64,000 nucleotides of DNA from Macrosoma leucophasiata (GCA_036365455.1 JAWQUS010000017.1:3658001-3722000), one strand, 5' to 3'. Shown: positions 44,111 to 55,619, numbered from the stretch's first letter. Program-made: numbers and translations. The notes: generated from the sequence alone by a model not told the origin.

Positions 44111-44367
44111 CTAACCGAAATACTACCATTTGGCGGCGGATACATTAGGTAATGCGGAGTGCCTACGCCCTCGAGTCCCTACACTGGAATTTTAGCACCA
44201 GTAAAATTAATTCATTCGTACAATTACATTATTTTAACACAAGCCCAATAGCTATAAATACTATATTGTGTCACTAATAATAACAGTTATTAATTCTAGA
44301 ATATCCTGTCACAAACAAACTGAAACGTGTCTCAGCACATCAAAATGTTGACTCCAAATATTGGAAA

Positions 44368-44901
44368 CTAGCGGCCCGCCCCGGCTTCGCGCGGTGCAAT
44401 GTTGCCTACCCTCTCCTATTTGTCTTAGCGTGATGATTATACATAGATATAGCCTAAAGTCTTCCTCGATATCTTTTATAGTTTAGGCAGCGCACGCAAA
44501 ATAAGTAACTTTTCTGCTTGATCTTTTACACCTTGTGTATGAAAAACCCAAATATCTTAGGGAACCCTATTTTCTCCAAAATAAAATATAGCCTATGTTA
44601 CCCGTGGATAATGTAGCTTTCTAATAGTGAAATAAACTATAAAAGATATTGATATCTTCTATAGTTTAGGCAGCGTATGCAAAAAAAGGACTTTTCTGGA
44701 TTATTTTTTACACCTTGTGTCTGAAAACCCCAAATATCTTACGGAACCCTATTTTTTCCAAAATAAAATATAGCCTATGTTACCCGTGGATAATGTAGCT
44801 TTCGAATAGTGAAAGAATTTTTAAAATCGGTCCAGTTGTTATTGAGCCTTTTACAAACAAACAAATAAAAAAATATTACCTCTTTATAATATTAGTTTAG
44901 A
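44368..44901 (-). mobile_element. Helitron-like element with internal duplication
   Basis: Minus strand: 5'-TCTAAACTAATATTATAAAG ... GCGAAGCCGGGGCGGGCCG-CTAG|T. An internal block of about 165 bp occurs twice, at 44468-44637 and 44651-44817 (183-bp offset), with phrases such as GATATCTT, TAGTTTAGGCAGCG, TTTACACCTTGTGT and CCCGTGGATAATGTAGC. Noncoding. Confidence 0.72.
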
Positions 44902-45063
44902 AGTTCAGATAGAGGAAATTGCAGTGTCAGAGTATGTATGACATGTCAATTCATAGAGCTTACACGCTGGTATAATCAGGAAAATTAAACTACGGACAAT
45001 GGCAATAAAGATAACAAACAGTTGTGTATTATATACAGATGTTTATAGGCTGCCGTATTTACT

Positions 45064-45154
45064 TTTTTTATTTTATGGAAGTGGCAAACAATAGTAATGC
45101 GGTGGTGCCTACGCCCGCGAGCTCCGTCACTGGAGCTCTAACACCAGTAAAAAT
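45064..45154 (-). repeat. SINE-like family A with large internal deletion (copy 18)
   Basis: Tail (TATGGAAGTGGCAAACAA) fused directly to head (GTAATGCGGTGGTGCC...CACCAGTAAAAA). Confidence 0.75.
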
Positions 45155-45254
45155 CCACAGTATCCAACAAGAAATATTGCATATCGATATCAGGATAGGA
45201 ACGAGACTTCGGCTTATTTCGGGTATATAGATCGTTATCTCCTTCGCACCTTAT

Positions 45255-45340
45255 TTGTGTAAGTGTCTATAGGCTGCAGTCATCACTTAAGATCAATGTA
45301 AACTGCATGCTTGTTTGCCACTTCAATTACATAAAAAAGA
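45255..45340 (+). repeat. SINE-like family A tail fragment (copy 19)
   Basis: TGTCTATAGGCTGCAGTCAT to ATTACATAAAAAA. Opposite to copy 18, about 100 bp away. Confidence 0.75.
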
Positions 45341-45898
45341 ACTGTAAATCATATCAGCAGAATTCACAATAGTGTTGTATGTAGAAAATCGATTATCGAA
45401 ATGTCAGCGTATAAATGTCGGTTCACGGCGGTGACACGTTGACAGAAACGGATAATAAAAATCCGAACGACACATCGAAATGCAGACTTGCTTTTTATTC
45501 AACGGACTTGCTTATTATTTGAAATATTTTTTTTTGCATTCATTGTAAAATATACATGTATTTTTATAAACCAGTTCATGGTTTTATTTAATGACTTTTT
45601 GGACCCGATAGAGTGAGACTTGGAGGAACTGAGCTTTATTGCTGTAGCTTTATTACTCTAATACTGCGCGTGGCCAGACATGCATTTGGACGGCTTTAAT
45701 ACTCTGCCTGTACTGTTTTCAATAATCGACTACAATAAACAGGAAATATGCACAACGTTTATTCTAAAATCAACAATCTCTATGTCTGCGTATACACGTA
45801 TACACACACTATGCGTACACTATGCTGACATTGTACAGTGTCAATTCACGAAACCAAAACGATCATGTTGACACGGAATGAAAATTCCGGATTGAATG
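45341..45898. other. Spacer with local repeats
   Basis: Holds the repeats related to 42820 (at 45385 and 45770). No gene. Confidence 0.35.
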
Positions 45899-45909
45899 AA
45901 CTCCGGATA

Positions 45910-46251
45910 GAATAAATAATAATGGCAACCCATTATACGTCTCACTGCTGGGCACGAGTCTCTCCCCTTTTTGAAGGCCTGGAGCTTACTCCACCACGCT
46001 GCGGGTTGGTGAAGATACAGGTTAATGGCCAACCCGCTGTCGGATGTTTTCAAACCATAAGGCAAGGTTTTAACGACTGCTATCTATCGATAGCAACCGG
46101 GACCAACGGATTAACATGCCTTCCGAAGCACTGAAACGCGCATTTTAAATTTGTTACTAGCGGTCATCCATCACACACCCGACCGCGGCCGTGTTACTTA
46201 ACCGAGTAGATCGCTTACGAACAACACCAGCCGCGGGGCCATGCGCGCTTC
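45910..46251 (-). mobile_element. SINE family D, copy 3 (full length, 11-bp TSD)
   Basis: Minus-strand copy with the (ATT)n tail at 45910-45925. The exact duplication AACTCCGGATA lies at 45899-45909 and 46252-46262. Confidence 0.85.
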
Positions 46252-46262
46252 AACTCCGGATA

Positions 46263-47139
46263 TTATTTTGAGAATATAGTCTGATCTGAACTTACACAAT
46301 AGTGTTCGCGATAAACTCAAAGTATGGGTCTTCATGCGGTTTTCACCGATAGATAGTGGAATTTTTGTTCATGATGTTGGAAGTTTCGGCAAAAAAAGAC
46401 GCTGCTGAATCCTTTTGATGTACACAATGTATGGTGGAATATCTTCTCTTTTGCAGATCTACAAAAAGTCCACGATGGCATATATCAATCCGATTTTTTG
46501 CGGTATGCTCATTGAAAGATGGTATTTTGGAGTTTAAATTGACGAACTTCTCAATTATTAAGGATTTTTTCATATAGGAGTCTTATGCCACTCACCGTTC
46601 TCTACCTCAATAAAAGTGTCCAAAATATTTATAATATTCCATACCTAAAGAAGGCAAGATATTGCTAATGTTTACTCAAAACATTTTGTTTTCCAGTCCC
46701 ACACACCGAAGCCTTGTGTACTTACCAACATTAATTACATAGGTACACAAACCCTCCAAAATGAAGGAGATACATCGAGATACATACCTGTTTACGAAAT
46801 CATTACAACGTACCCGATAATCTCACACATCCCACGACGCCATAATAAAATTACTATCTCTCTGTAATCCTTAAATAAATATTAATATTGTATGTTATTA
46901 CTGTATACATTATGCATAAGATGGCATTCATATTATATTTATTTTGGATAGAGTTACGTCATACGTACATAACGGTAATGTTTCTTAATGGACTGAAAAA
47001 GAATGGAATGAAAAAGGTATGGAGCGTGCTGTTGTTAAGTTTTGCTAGCGTTCAAGTCAAATAAAATGTTATGTACAGCTCTCAGTAGCTTTAAAGAACA
47101 AAGCAATGTTAAAAATGATTAATGTAAACTTACGTAACT
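46263..47139. other. Unassigned spacer
   Basis: AT-rich. A 76-codon minus-strand ORF (46343-46573) has no clear homology. No gene called. Confidence 0.35.
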
Positions 47140-47144
47140 GTAAC

Positions 47145-47343
47145 TCGGAGTTCCTCTGAGAGATCGAATCAGAAATGAGGAGATCCGCATGAGAACCAAA
47201 GTAATACATAGCCCACCGAATAGCGAAACTGAAGTGGCAGTGGGCAGGGCACATAGCTCGCAGAACTGACGGCCGTTGGGGCAGAAGAGTTCTGAAGTGG
47301 CGACCGCGTACCGGAAGACGAAGCGTAGGCAGGCCCCGTACAA
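47145..47343 (+). pseudogene. RTE LINE C-terminal fragment
   Basis: The plus strand encodes LRDRIRNEEIRMRTKV, then AKLKWQWAGHIARRTDGRWG and VLKWRPRTGRRSVGRP, nearly the same as the C-terminus of the RTE at 1-440, with a small disruption near 47210. Only this part remains. Confidence 0.82.
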
Positions 47344-47514
47344 TAGTACAAACCGGTGGCTATATAATTATCAATATTTTTATTTTAAATTATGAAAGTA
47401 AATAGTTACGGTTGCCGCAATTTTTCCTTAATCTGTGCTATAAGACGTTGATCCGTACCAAATTTCAAGATTATGAGTTCACAGGAAGTTCCCGGATACC
47501 ATTTTTATAAAAAA

Positions 47515-47625
47515 CTAGCTGTTTCGGCAAACTTCGTATTGCCGCACAATGAAATAATGTGTCAAAGGTTTGATATATATGGACTATTTGTATGGGAGAA
47601 TGAAATTGTATTTTTTCGTTTTTTC
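47515..47625 (-). mobile_element. Helitron-like family H1, 3' part
   Basis: Minus-strand end CTAG at 47515-47518, then the H1 body up to AATTTCATTCTCCC; it merges into the GTCTGT-rich repeat at 47648. Confidence 0.6.
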
Positions 47626-47647
47626 GTCGTTCATCGTTCATCGTTTT

Positions 47648-47699
47648 TAGGGTTCCGTACCTTAAAAGGAAAAAGGAACCCTTATAGGATCACTCGTGC

Positions 47700-47737
<38 letters not shown>

Positions 47738-48280
47738 CTCAGCCAATTTGCTCCGAAACTACTGGACCGATTGAGTTGAAATTTGATGAATATATGTAAA
47801 TTGGTGAACCAAAGATGAACACGTCAAGTAAAATAATAAATTTTAAACAGGGGGGCCACTTACGGGGGGTAAATCAGAAAGTTAAAAAAAAATAATCGTA
47901 AACTGTGTCGTGTGACATATCAAATGAAAAAAGTTGTTGTCAGCATCTCAGATATATTTTTTTAATAATTTTTGCATAAACAAATTTGAAGTTATTTAAG
48001 AAAAACGGCGAAAATTGACCATTCCTCCCCCCCCCCCCCCCCTATCTCCGAAACTACTGAACTTAAAATTTTGAAAAAAATGTCGAAAATAGTTCTTTGC
48101 CTATAGATTACTGGAAAACCTATATAAAGTTTGAGTATTCACATTAAATCGAAAATTCTTAATAATATAACCACCGTAACCGCTATGTCCCTGCATTTTA
48201 AATCTGTAATATTTTCGAAAATATTTATTTAAATTACGGAACCCTCACCACGCGAGTCGAACTCGCACTTGTCCGGTTTT
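47648..48280 (+). repeat. 'GGGTTCCGTACCTTAAAAGG' dispersed repeat
   Basis: Starts TTTAGGGTTCCGTACCTT, has a GTCTGTC run (47701-47740), AACTACTGGACCGATTGAG, a C17 tract (48026-48042) and ends ACCCTCACCACGCGAGTCGA...CGCACTTGTCCGGTTTTT. A widespread lepidopteran repeat type; class uncertain. Confidence 0.6.
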
Positions 48281-48762
48281 TTCTTTTTCGTACAATTTAT
48301 GTCTGAAGTAATTTTACGATACTTACATCTAACCGTTTTGAAGAAAAACCACGACAACTCATTTTTTTGGAAAATTAACCTCGAGTATTTTTTTTTCATT
48401 AACTGGAACGATGGGGAATTTGAAATAATGTTTTTAATCAAATTGTTTTTTGAACGGTTTCACTGATTTATATATCCTTGAAAGTCTAATTTGACCGGAC
48501 TATTTATTTTGACGGTAACTCTAAGCACTCCGAAATGATAAAGTGATTCTAAATACAAACTTAATGCAGGAATTTGATACATGGATGAAATAAATTCTTA
48601 TCCCATCATTTATTACGTGGACGCATAAAAAATGTATAAAAACCAAATATTAGGCGTTGAATGTATGTATGTATCTCTATTTGCCATTTTTTCTTTAGGA
48701 ACATTAGAATTGGTTCAAACGAAATAGGTATCTGAATGTTCAGATTTAAAGAAATTACTTTC

Positions 48763-49137
48763 ATACATTGTAGAAATTAAATTTGCGGATTTTCTCGCGT
48801 ATACAACACTCCCAAACTTCTTCATACACCCGACGTTTCGGTCGCTTTCCAGACGTCTCAGAAACAGGTGGCGCTAGCACGACTTGGCAACGTAGTTTTC
48901 AGTAATTTATCGCTAGATGGCGCCACTAGTAGTTTACATCGCACTAGGGTTGTGTTCTGTCTCAGCTATATAAGACCAGGCTGAACATCGTCGAATTAGT
49001 CAGCCCGTGACCACGGTAGCTGGAAAGCGACCGAAACGTCGTGTGTATGAAGAAGTTTGGGAGTGTTGTATACGCGAGAAAATCCGCAAATTTAATTACT
49101 ACAATGTATGAAGCTCGCGAAAACCTACGAAAACGTT
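48763..49137. mobile_element. Penelope-like or foldback element with ~90-bp inverted repeats
   Basis: Arms 48763-48853 and about 49020-49110 are reverse complements with about two mismatches; each contains CGACGTTTCGGTCGCTTTCC or its complement. ATTACTTTC flanks the unit (48754-48762, 49138-49146), a possible 9-bp target duplication. The 160-bp middle has CTATATAAG, TATA-box like, followed by GTCGAATTAGTCAG. The arm motif CTGGAAAG-CGACCGAAACGTC is reminiscent of the CTGA-NGA...GAAAC-GTC hammerhead core found in Penelope-like elements, but key bases differ. No ORF. Confidence 0.55.
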
Positions 49138-49630
49138 ATTACTTTCTTACAATTCTCATTATCGTAGTTAAATAAAGTTCTATCTGCAATCTCGTTGAAA
49201 TAACGTCATTTTCTTTCCATTTTTAATTTCTTGTCCTCCATAAATATTTTTTAATATATGACGCGTTCTAACAAATGCGAAGTAAATCCGATGCCAAATA
49301 ACTCGTACGAAGCGTCGACGCGCTGGTTTTATGCGATACAGGCACAACTGAGAATATAATGAGTGCAATAAAGGCGCTGCTGGCGGAATGCAAAAAATGC
49401 ATCTTTCTAGGTCACCCGCTTCCAGGGGGAGGCAATCTTTTATCTACGGCTAAATGAATAACGGTGGGACGCATTGTTGGATTTTTGAATTAATTATTGA
49501 ATGATGAGGTTCCTACGATTTCTTTGACAATTAGCGAGAGCATATTGTCTTTAAATTTAAATTTACTTATGGCGTTCAAATTGTATTCAGTACTCGTTGC
49601 TAGTAAATATTATAGATTTACTCAACTTAT

Positions 49631-49826
49631 AATGTGTCAAAGGTTTGATATATATGGACTATTTGTATGGCAAAATAAAATTGTATTTTTTACTATTCGT
49701 CTTCAATTTCTTCATAGTATTTTATCTTTTAAACCATCCCTGGGCTTCCAAAAATCATTCAAAACCAAAATTAGCCAAATCTGTAAAGCCGTTATCGAGT
49801 TTTAACGAGACTAACGAACAGCAATT
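49631..49826 (-). mobile_element. Helitron-like family H1, lacking the CTAG end
   Basis: Minus-strand body from CAATTGCTGTTCGTTAGTCT to TTTGACACATTAT; the terminal 40 bp are missing. Confidence 0.6.
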
Positions 49827-50714
49827 GTTTTTTATATGTAAGAGAAGATTAGACTATAAAATTATATGTAACCCTATCAACGTACTTTGTTTTCTTAAAT
49901 TTAATTCAAGAAGAGAACTTATTAAATAAAATTGTACATGATTTAAAAGTATAATATGTAGTGCAAAATGAAAATATCCCGCTCAAAAGATAAACCAAAA
50001 AACGATCGTATATATTACATGGTTTCTTTTAAATGACTCGTTGACGTTACATATTGTAAATATTAAAAGTGTTATAAAAATGAGAATATTTGTAAAAAAA
50101 ATTGGATTCTCTTCTTTTAAGAACAAAAGTTTTATTTTTTTTATATATTTACCCTGCTACAATATTTAGGACTTTTTAATTCATTTCAGTTTTCACTTAT
50201 TACCTACATATATACTAATCAACAGCAGGTTATTTTAATTTCAAACCTTAAATTTTTTTTTCTTTTATAATAAGTAGTTACCTACTTTATAAAAAATCAA
50301 GTTAAGAAAATGATGAAGAAATTTAAGAAAATAATTAAAATATATTCACACTAAACATTTACTTGCCGCTCTAATTAAATAACCACTCTACAAATACAAA
50401 TCCTCCGACTAATTTCTCGAGATTGACGAAGCGAAACGCAAAAAGGTCCAGGCCCTTATCCTTTCCCTCTTCACGACAAATAGAATGCGAAACAAATTAA
50501 TTCTATCGAAAAAAATACACATACATTTTGTATTTCAAGAAAATCCACTTTGTTTAAAATGAGCATCCATTTTAAACAGGTACTTAGGTTCGGTTGCAAA
50601 AAAATATTTGTTTTAAATTAAGGTTTTTGTCAAATTTAACAAGAACTTAACTTTGACTTCAACAGTGACTAAGGAATGGGTTGCACTAGCGTATTTTTGA
50701 CATTGTTAAAGTTG
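49827..50714. other. AT-rich spacer
   Basis: No gene or recognisable repeat. Confidence 0.4.
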
Positions 50715-50954
50715 TAGGTCGCGCCACGTAAAAAGAACGCTGGAAGAAAGTAGAAGGGATGTGTTCGCGCATCGGTACACTCGCGCACGAAACTACTAGC
50801 CCTATTGGTTTATTTTTGATCTAGCTTTCGCTTGCGGTTTCGTGTATTGGTAGGCAGATTGAAAACTATATTACATAGAATAACATAAAATGAAATAAAA
50901 ACACATGACGCGCAGCTTGACTGCCAGCGTTCTTTTTACCTGGCGCGACCTATA
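50715..50954 (-). mobile_element. TA-flanked MITE, copy 3
   Basis: TAGGTCGCGCCACGTAAAAA ... GGCGCGACCTATA; same orientation as copy 2. Only TA, not TATA, is on the left, which argues for TA as the duplication. Confidence 0.85.
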
Positions 50955-51164
50955 CCACAGTTGCAAGTGAAATTACTACATTTGACAGATATTAACAATA
51001 ACTTTAACCACAATATTTTCCATGGGGTTGTTGAAAAAAATCGAGTATTACATTTGGTCGACTATTACTCGCAAACGAATAAACCCAACTTATGTGTGAC
51101 AGTTTTTCTTTTAATGTCGTTATATGTAGTCGCTATTGCCGTAACGTTTGAATTTCTAACTACA

Positions 51165-51545
51165 ACCGTTTAGTGGGTAGAGGGGGGAACACTTGACTTT
51201 AACGAAAATTAGTACTTTGAAGCTAAATAAATCACAGACAGGAACAGTTAACTAAATCGAAAAATGACTTTAGCACGCCCCTAAAATTTTTAAAAGATCT
51301 ATCTAACAATACCCAATACTATACAGAAAACGAAAAATAAAGAAAATATCCGCGCATTACATGTAGGGGAGGTACCCTAAATAATTATTTTTTTCATGTT
51401 TTTATTCTACCACTTTGTCAGCGTGATTAAGCTGTCAAATTTCAAGTCTCTAGTACCAATAGTTTTTGTGCTAATCCGCGGACAGACAGACAGACGAACA
51501 TGGCGAAACTATAAGGGTTCTTTGTTAAATACGGAACCCTAAAAA
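51165..51545 (-). repeat. 'AGGGTTCCGTA' repeat family G, copy 3
   Basis: Matches 31800-32240: CCGTTTAGTGGGTAGAGGGG, CTACCACTTTGTCAGCGTG, CCGCGGACAGACAGACAG and end ACGGAACCCTAAAAAAGG. Confidence 0.65.
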
Positions 51546-52299
51546 AGGACGGATGGTAAACCGCGGTAGTTCTCTTCTTTTGTTGCATAAGAGTACTTAC
51601 TAACTGGATAGATTTATCCTCAAAATATTACTTTAAGGCGAATTCCCGAGTGTGTTCCTCGGGGCGGCAAATAAGTTGTTCTTTCCTTATTTCCATCAGA
51701 TAAAATAACATAACAAGGCCCTTTTTGTCCCTTGACTACGAACCCCTAACAAAATCACTTAAAAAAATCATCTGCATAACACTCAACATATTCCCAAAGA
51801 AGACCTTAATAATACTTCCCCTTTTAACCTCGAAATAACAAAGTAATACAACAAAATACGACCTTGCTTTAGTCTCGCGAGGCATCTGTTTCCCTGATTC
51901 TCCAATTTGTGGACAATTATTCTGAGTACGCTCGCGTCCCGGGACCATAAACGAATAAACTTGTTCGCAAGTCTCTGGTCTCTGGAGACCGGGTTTCTTA
52001 CTTCGGCACTGGTCTCTGGAGACCCTGAGACTTCTCGCGTATAGATAATCTCGCTGAGTGCCGACTTTCATGTCCATTATTTACAGAACGCTTCCACTAT
52101 TCGAATCGTTTGAGTATTGTTTTTAATAAATGAAGGAAGTAAGATTTAAACGCTTGAAGCCTTGGTATTAACATAAACCGTGGTTAGTTTAGATGAATAA
52201 TAATAAATAGTATGGAACAAATCTTTAGAAAATTCCCATTCAACAGCGAATGGTTTTGTTGGTGATAGATTTTCATTCTCGAAACAGTAGCCACTATCC
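51546..52299. other. Unassigned spacer
   Basis: 51970-52030 contains CTGGTCTCTGGAGACC twice. A 113-codon minus-strand ORF (51736-52077) overlaps it but has no recognised motif. Confidence 0.35.
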
Positions 52300-52588
52300 C
52301 ATTTTTTGTATGTGATGAAAGTGGCAAACAAGCATGGAGTTCACATTGATGTTAAGTGATGACTGCAACCTATAGACACCCACACAAAGACCAGAGGTCA
52401 AAATGCAAACGCGTTACCACTTCTGAGACCTAAGGTGTTATGCCTCTGCGCCGGAATTACAGGGCCGTACATTACCACCTGGCCGAAACACGACAGTGCT
52501 GAACACTACCATTAAGCGGCAAGTATATTAGGTTATGCGGTGGTGCCTACGCCCGCGAGCTCCGTCACTGGAGCTCTACCACCAGTAT
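52300..52588 (-). mobile_element. SINE-like family A, copy 20
   Basis: Full length; its head touches the head of the plus-strand copy at 52597. Confidence 0.85.
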
Positions 52589-52596
52589 TTTTTTTA

Positions 52597-52799
52597 CCTA
52601 ATCTATCTTCTGCCAAATGATCGTGTCAGTACTATTGTGTTCCGGTTAGATGGTAATGAGTAGGACCGTAATTTTTATCGCAGAGGCACAACTTGAGCCT
52701 CAAAGTTGGCAACGCATCATTCATCTATTGGCTGCGGTATTTACTTGAAATCCACGTTAACTGCATGCTTGCTTACCACCATCGTAATAAAAAAAACAT
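52597..52799 (+). mobile_element. SINE-like family A, copy 21 (diverged)
   Basis: CCTAATCTATCTTCTGCC to CATCGTAATAAAAAA; older than its neighbour. Together they form a tight head-to-head inverted repeat. Confidence 0.7.
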
Positions 52800-53222
52800 C
52801 TGGTCTATGTAAGTGAGTTATATTCGTGCAAAGTTGAAGGAACAGGTCTTTTAGATTCTTGGTTTTAGATTTAGGATTACTAGAGGTAGAGCTTCAAATG
52901 TCTAAAATTTTAAACACCTAGCTGTTGCAGTTCCTAAGATTTCTTGATGAGTGAGTGATCCTGGGATTTCGCATGTATCTTCACGCCAGGTCCCTGACGG
53001 GGTAGACAGAGAGTGTGAAGCGCCAGATATCCCGGTCCTAACACACCTTCTGTGCCGAGAATGATATGAATACAGATGACTCCATTCATAATAGGTACTC
53101 TTCATACATGCACGCCGATTCCAAAAAAATTTGACCCCACCATCAGACAGTACTTGACCTATTTGATCATGGTAGGTCAGTCTTGGCCTGCCTGAGCGGT
53201 TTCGCTTTTATAAAAATAGTCT

Positions 53223-53430
53223 TCTATATATATAAAAATCAATTGCTGTTCGTTAGTCTCGCTAAAACTCGAGAACGGCTGGACCGATTCGGCTAATTTT
53301 GTATGATTTTTGGAAGTCCAGGGAAGGTGGAAAGTAGTAAAACCATATTTTAATTTCCTATACAAATAATCCCAAATGTTTGACACATTATTTTATTCTG
53401 AGGTAACACTAAGTTTGCCGGGTCAGCTAG
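53223..53430 (+). mobile_element. Helitron-like family H1, nearly complete
   Basis: TCTATATATATAAAAATC start, GCTAAAACTCGAGAACGGC, end GCCGGGTCAGCTAG|T. Confidence 0.7.
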
Positions 53431-53715
53431 TATAATATATAAATATATACGTTTAACCAATTATAGTATTTAAACGCTTAAGCATATACTTATAAGACAA
53501 AGTTTGAATTCCCACGAGTTTAATGATAAAAGTATGATTATGTGAGAAGCCTCTAATAACATTTTCATTCCACTAGCAGCAGCCCGCCTGAATTTTAAAT
53601 GAGACTATAAGCACTGAAACATTAGATTTGAAACGAGATGTATGCAACGGTTTTAACCTAATTAGTGTAATGAAATTATTTATATGAATTTCAATATCAT
53701 CATTATTAGGAATAC

Positions 53716-54230
53716 GTAACTACACGCCTGTACCTTATCCCCGAAATAGTAAACAGAGGTAAATGCATGCATTTAAGCATACATGTAAACACCCACGATT
53801 CGCTGATTATGTTTTGGCCCATGTCACACCGCGGACACTCCATCTAAGTTCCATACAAACGCTTAATTTGGTCTCTATTACACAGACTTTATTATTGACT
53901 TGTATTTACACGTCCACCTGTGTGCGTAGCACGTAGAGAATACCAAACGTCGCCCATAAGAGGGGAGGAAGTTGGATGAGGCGGGGAAATCGGGCGGGAC
54001 GTCGAAGTGTCCATTCTAGACGTAGTATTATTACATATTCTTTGCCCGTGTAACAGGTGGCGAGCCTGGTGACATCTTCGGGCACATCACCAAACTCCGA
54101 GGTACTGAGAAACTTCCAGAAAACTGAAAAATCTTAAGAGATCCAGTTTTTTACACCGTTATCTCTGATAGCCCTCGAGTCGGGAATCGAACCCAGCGTA
54201 ATTTTAGTGGTCCGGTACTGCCAGGCTACC
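53716..54230 (-). mobile_element. SINE family B, copy 5, interrupted by repeat E
   Basis: 3' half 53716-53825 and 5' half 54046-54230 (with TCGGGAATCGAACCCAG, the B-box complement) belong to one SINE B. Repeat E (53826-54045) is inserted at GCCCATGT/GCCCGTGT, an 8-bp target duplication with one change. Confidence 0.8.
53826..54045. mobile_element. Repeat family E, copy 2, inserted in SINE B
   Basis: Same sequence as 30106-30310. The 8-bp flanking repeat suggests a DNA transposon with 8-bp duplications (hAT-like), but I see no good terminal inverted repeats. Confidence 0.6.
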
Positions 54231-54239
54231 GATCCAATT

Positions 54240-54430
54240 CCCTCTGGTTCAATTGGGATTTTTTCATTTTCTGGAAGTTTCCCAGCTCCTCGGAGTTTGG
54301 ATATGTGCCCGGGAATGTCAACGGGTTCGCCACCTTTTACATTGGCCAAAACGTAACCGGCGAATCGAGGGTGATTCCTATGCTTGTATGCATGCATTTA
54401 CCTCTATGCCTACCCCTTCGAGGATTACAA
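54240..54430 (+). mobile_element. SINE family B, headless copy 6
   Basis: Body and tail of SINE B in plus orientation (TTCAATTGGGATTTTTTC to CCCCTTCGAGGATTACA); the tRNA head is missing. Inverted relative to copy 5. Confidence 0.78.
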
Positions 54431-54448
54431 AAATTTATTCCAAATATT

Positions 54449-54610
54449 TTTTTTTTTTAAGATGGCAAACAAGCTTGCAGTGCACAAGTGATGATTGTAG
54501 CCTATAGACCCACACAAAGACCGCGGTCAAAATGCAGATGCGTTGCCACCCTTGAGACCTTAGTTACTCGTATTATGTATCTGTGATAGTTATTACGGGG
54601 CCATACATAC
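54449..54610 (-). mobile_element. SINE-like family A, subfamily 2, partial (copy 22)
   Basis: Tail half with GTGATAGTTATTACGGGGCC, the subfamily 2 variant. Confidence 0.72.
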
Positions 54611-54896
54611 AAAGTGACGGACACATAATATTGAATATTAGTCGGATGAGAAAAAACCAATCTTCCATGACCATAAAAGAATCACAAAAAGCATCCAGGT
54701 GACACAGAGATATATCACCGTGAACTACATCGTCCATATTACCCGTATCTAGGCTATCCATTACCGTCTCTTCTGAATATTTGCCGATGTCTCCGGTAAA
54801 TGGAGGCAAAGATTTAAAACAGCGGATATGCTTTGAAAAATTGATTTCAATTGATTTGCTTGTTGACATGTATGAGAAGGCAATTCCCGTTGACAT
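54573..54896 (-). other. Open frame of 107 codons, doubtful
   Basis: Residues about 20-80 (CFKSLPPFTGDIGKYSEE, then MDSLDTGNMDDVVHGD) look more protein-like than neighbouring ORFs. There is an AG (CAAAG) and a GT (ATG|GTCATGG) on either side that could be splice sites of one exon (about 54680-54850). The 3' end runs into a SINE. No family recognised; it may be chance or a transposase exon. Confidence 0.2.
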
Positions 54897-55619
54897 TTCA
54901 TATTGTATAGCGTTGGTATAGTTAAAAGGATAATATTAAAGTTTGTAGTTGTTGAAGATCTTAAAAGTTACAGACAAACACATCCTACGTAATGCGGCCA
55001 GGCAATTTTATGTGTAACGTAAATATAAAAGATGAAATAAAAGATCTATCTAAGAACTAAAATCTATTGATATTGTTTTAAAATATCATGTTTGATATTT
55101 ACTAAATTGTCCTTCAAATATTGAGCGAGTATTTTAAACGAGAAATTAGTATATTTTCAACGCAAACTTTTGTTGTGTTTCACAAAGTCGGAATAATACG
55201 ATATGCTTTCAAAAGCAAATAGAGCAAACCACAAACCTGGCCACAGTTTAAAGATATAAGAGTAAACACTGATGGAGTTTCATCATAACTCCTCAATAAC
55301 TACAATCAAAATGAGCCCTGGCAGCTTGCCACATCCTTGGCAAAGACGAAACTCGCTGCATCTGCCAAAAAGCTAACATGTAGCACATCTACCAATTTAA
55401 ATCCTCAATCAAGTCGAGTTTGGGGATCTATTATGGTTTCGAGAACTTTCATTTTTATGCTCAACTGTTGTTAATGCATCTCGCATTAATACACTTTTTA
55501 TACTTAACTAAAGTATTATTTTAGATTGAGATTAATAATATGATAGATTATTGTATATGTCTTAAAAAGTAATAAAATAATAAAAGTCTTATAAAATGAT
55601 AATCTTTTTTTTTCTAAAA
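54897..55619. other. Unassigned spacer
   Basis: AT-rich, no gene or known repeat. Confidence 0.4.

Larger units (their letters stand above)
43294..44208 (-). mobile_element. SINE-like family A, copy 17, split by a MITE
   Basis: Tail half 43294-43475 (TATGTAACG, AATGGCAAACAAG, GAGGTCAAAATGCAG) and head half about 44098-44208 (CTACCATTTGGCGGCGG, ATTAGGTAATGCGG, CACCAGTAAAA) join into one family A element. The inner 43478-44110 is a later insertion. Confidence 0.75.

Noticed and set aside
46343..46573. 76-codon minus-strand ORF, considered as a Penelope-like remnant
   Set aside because: Resemblance was too weak in any frame to support a family.
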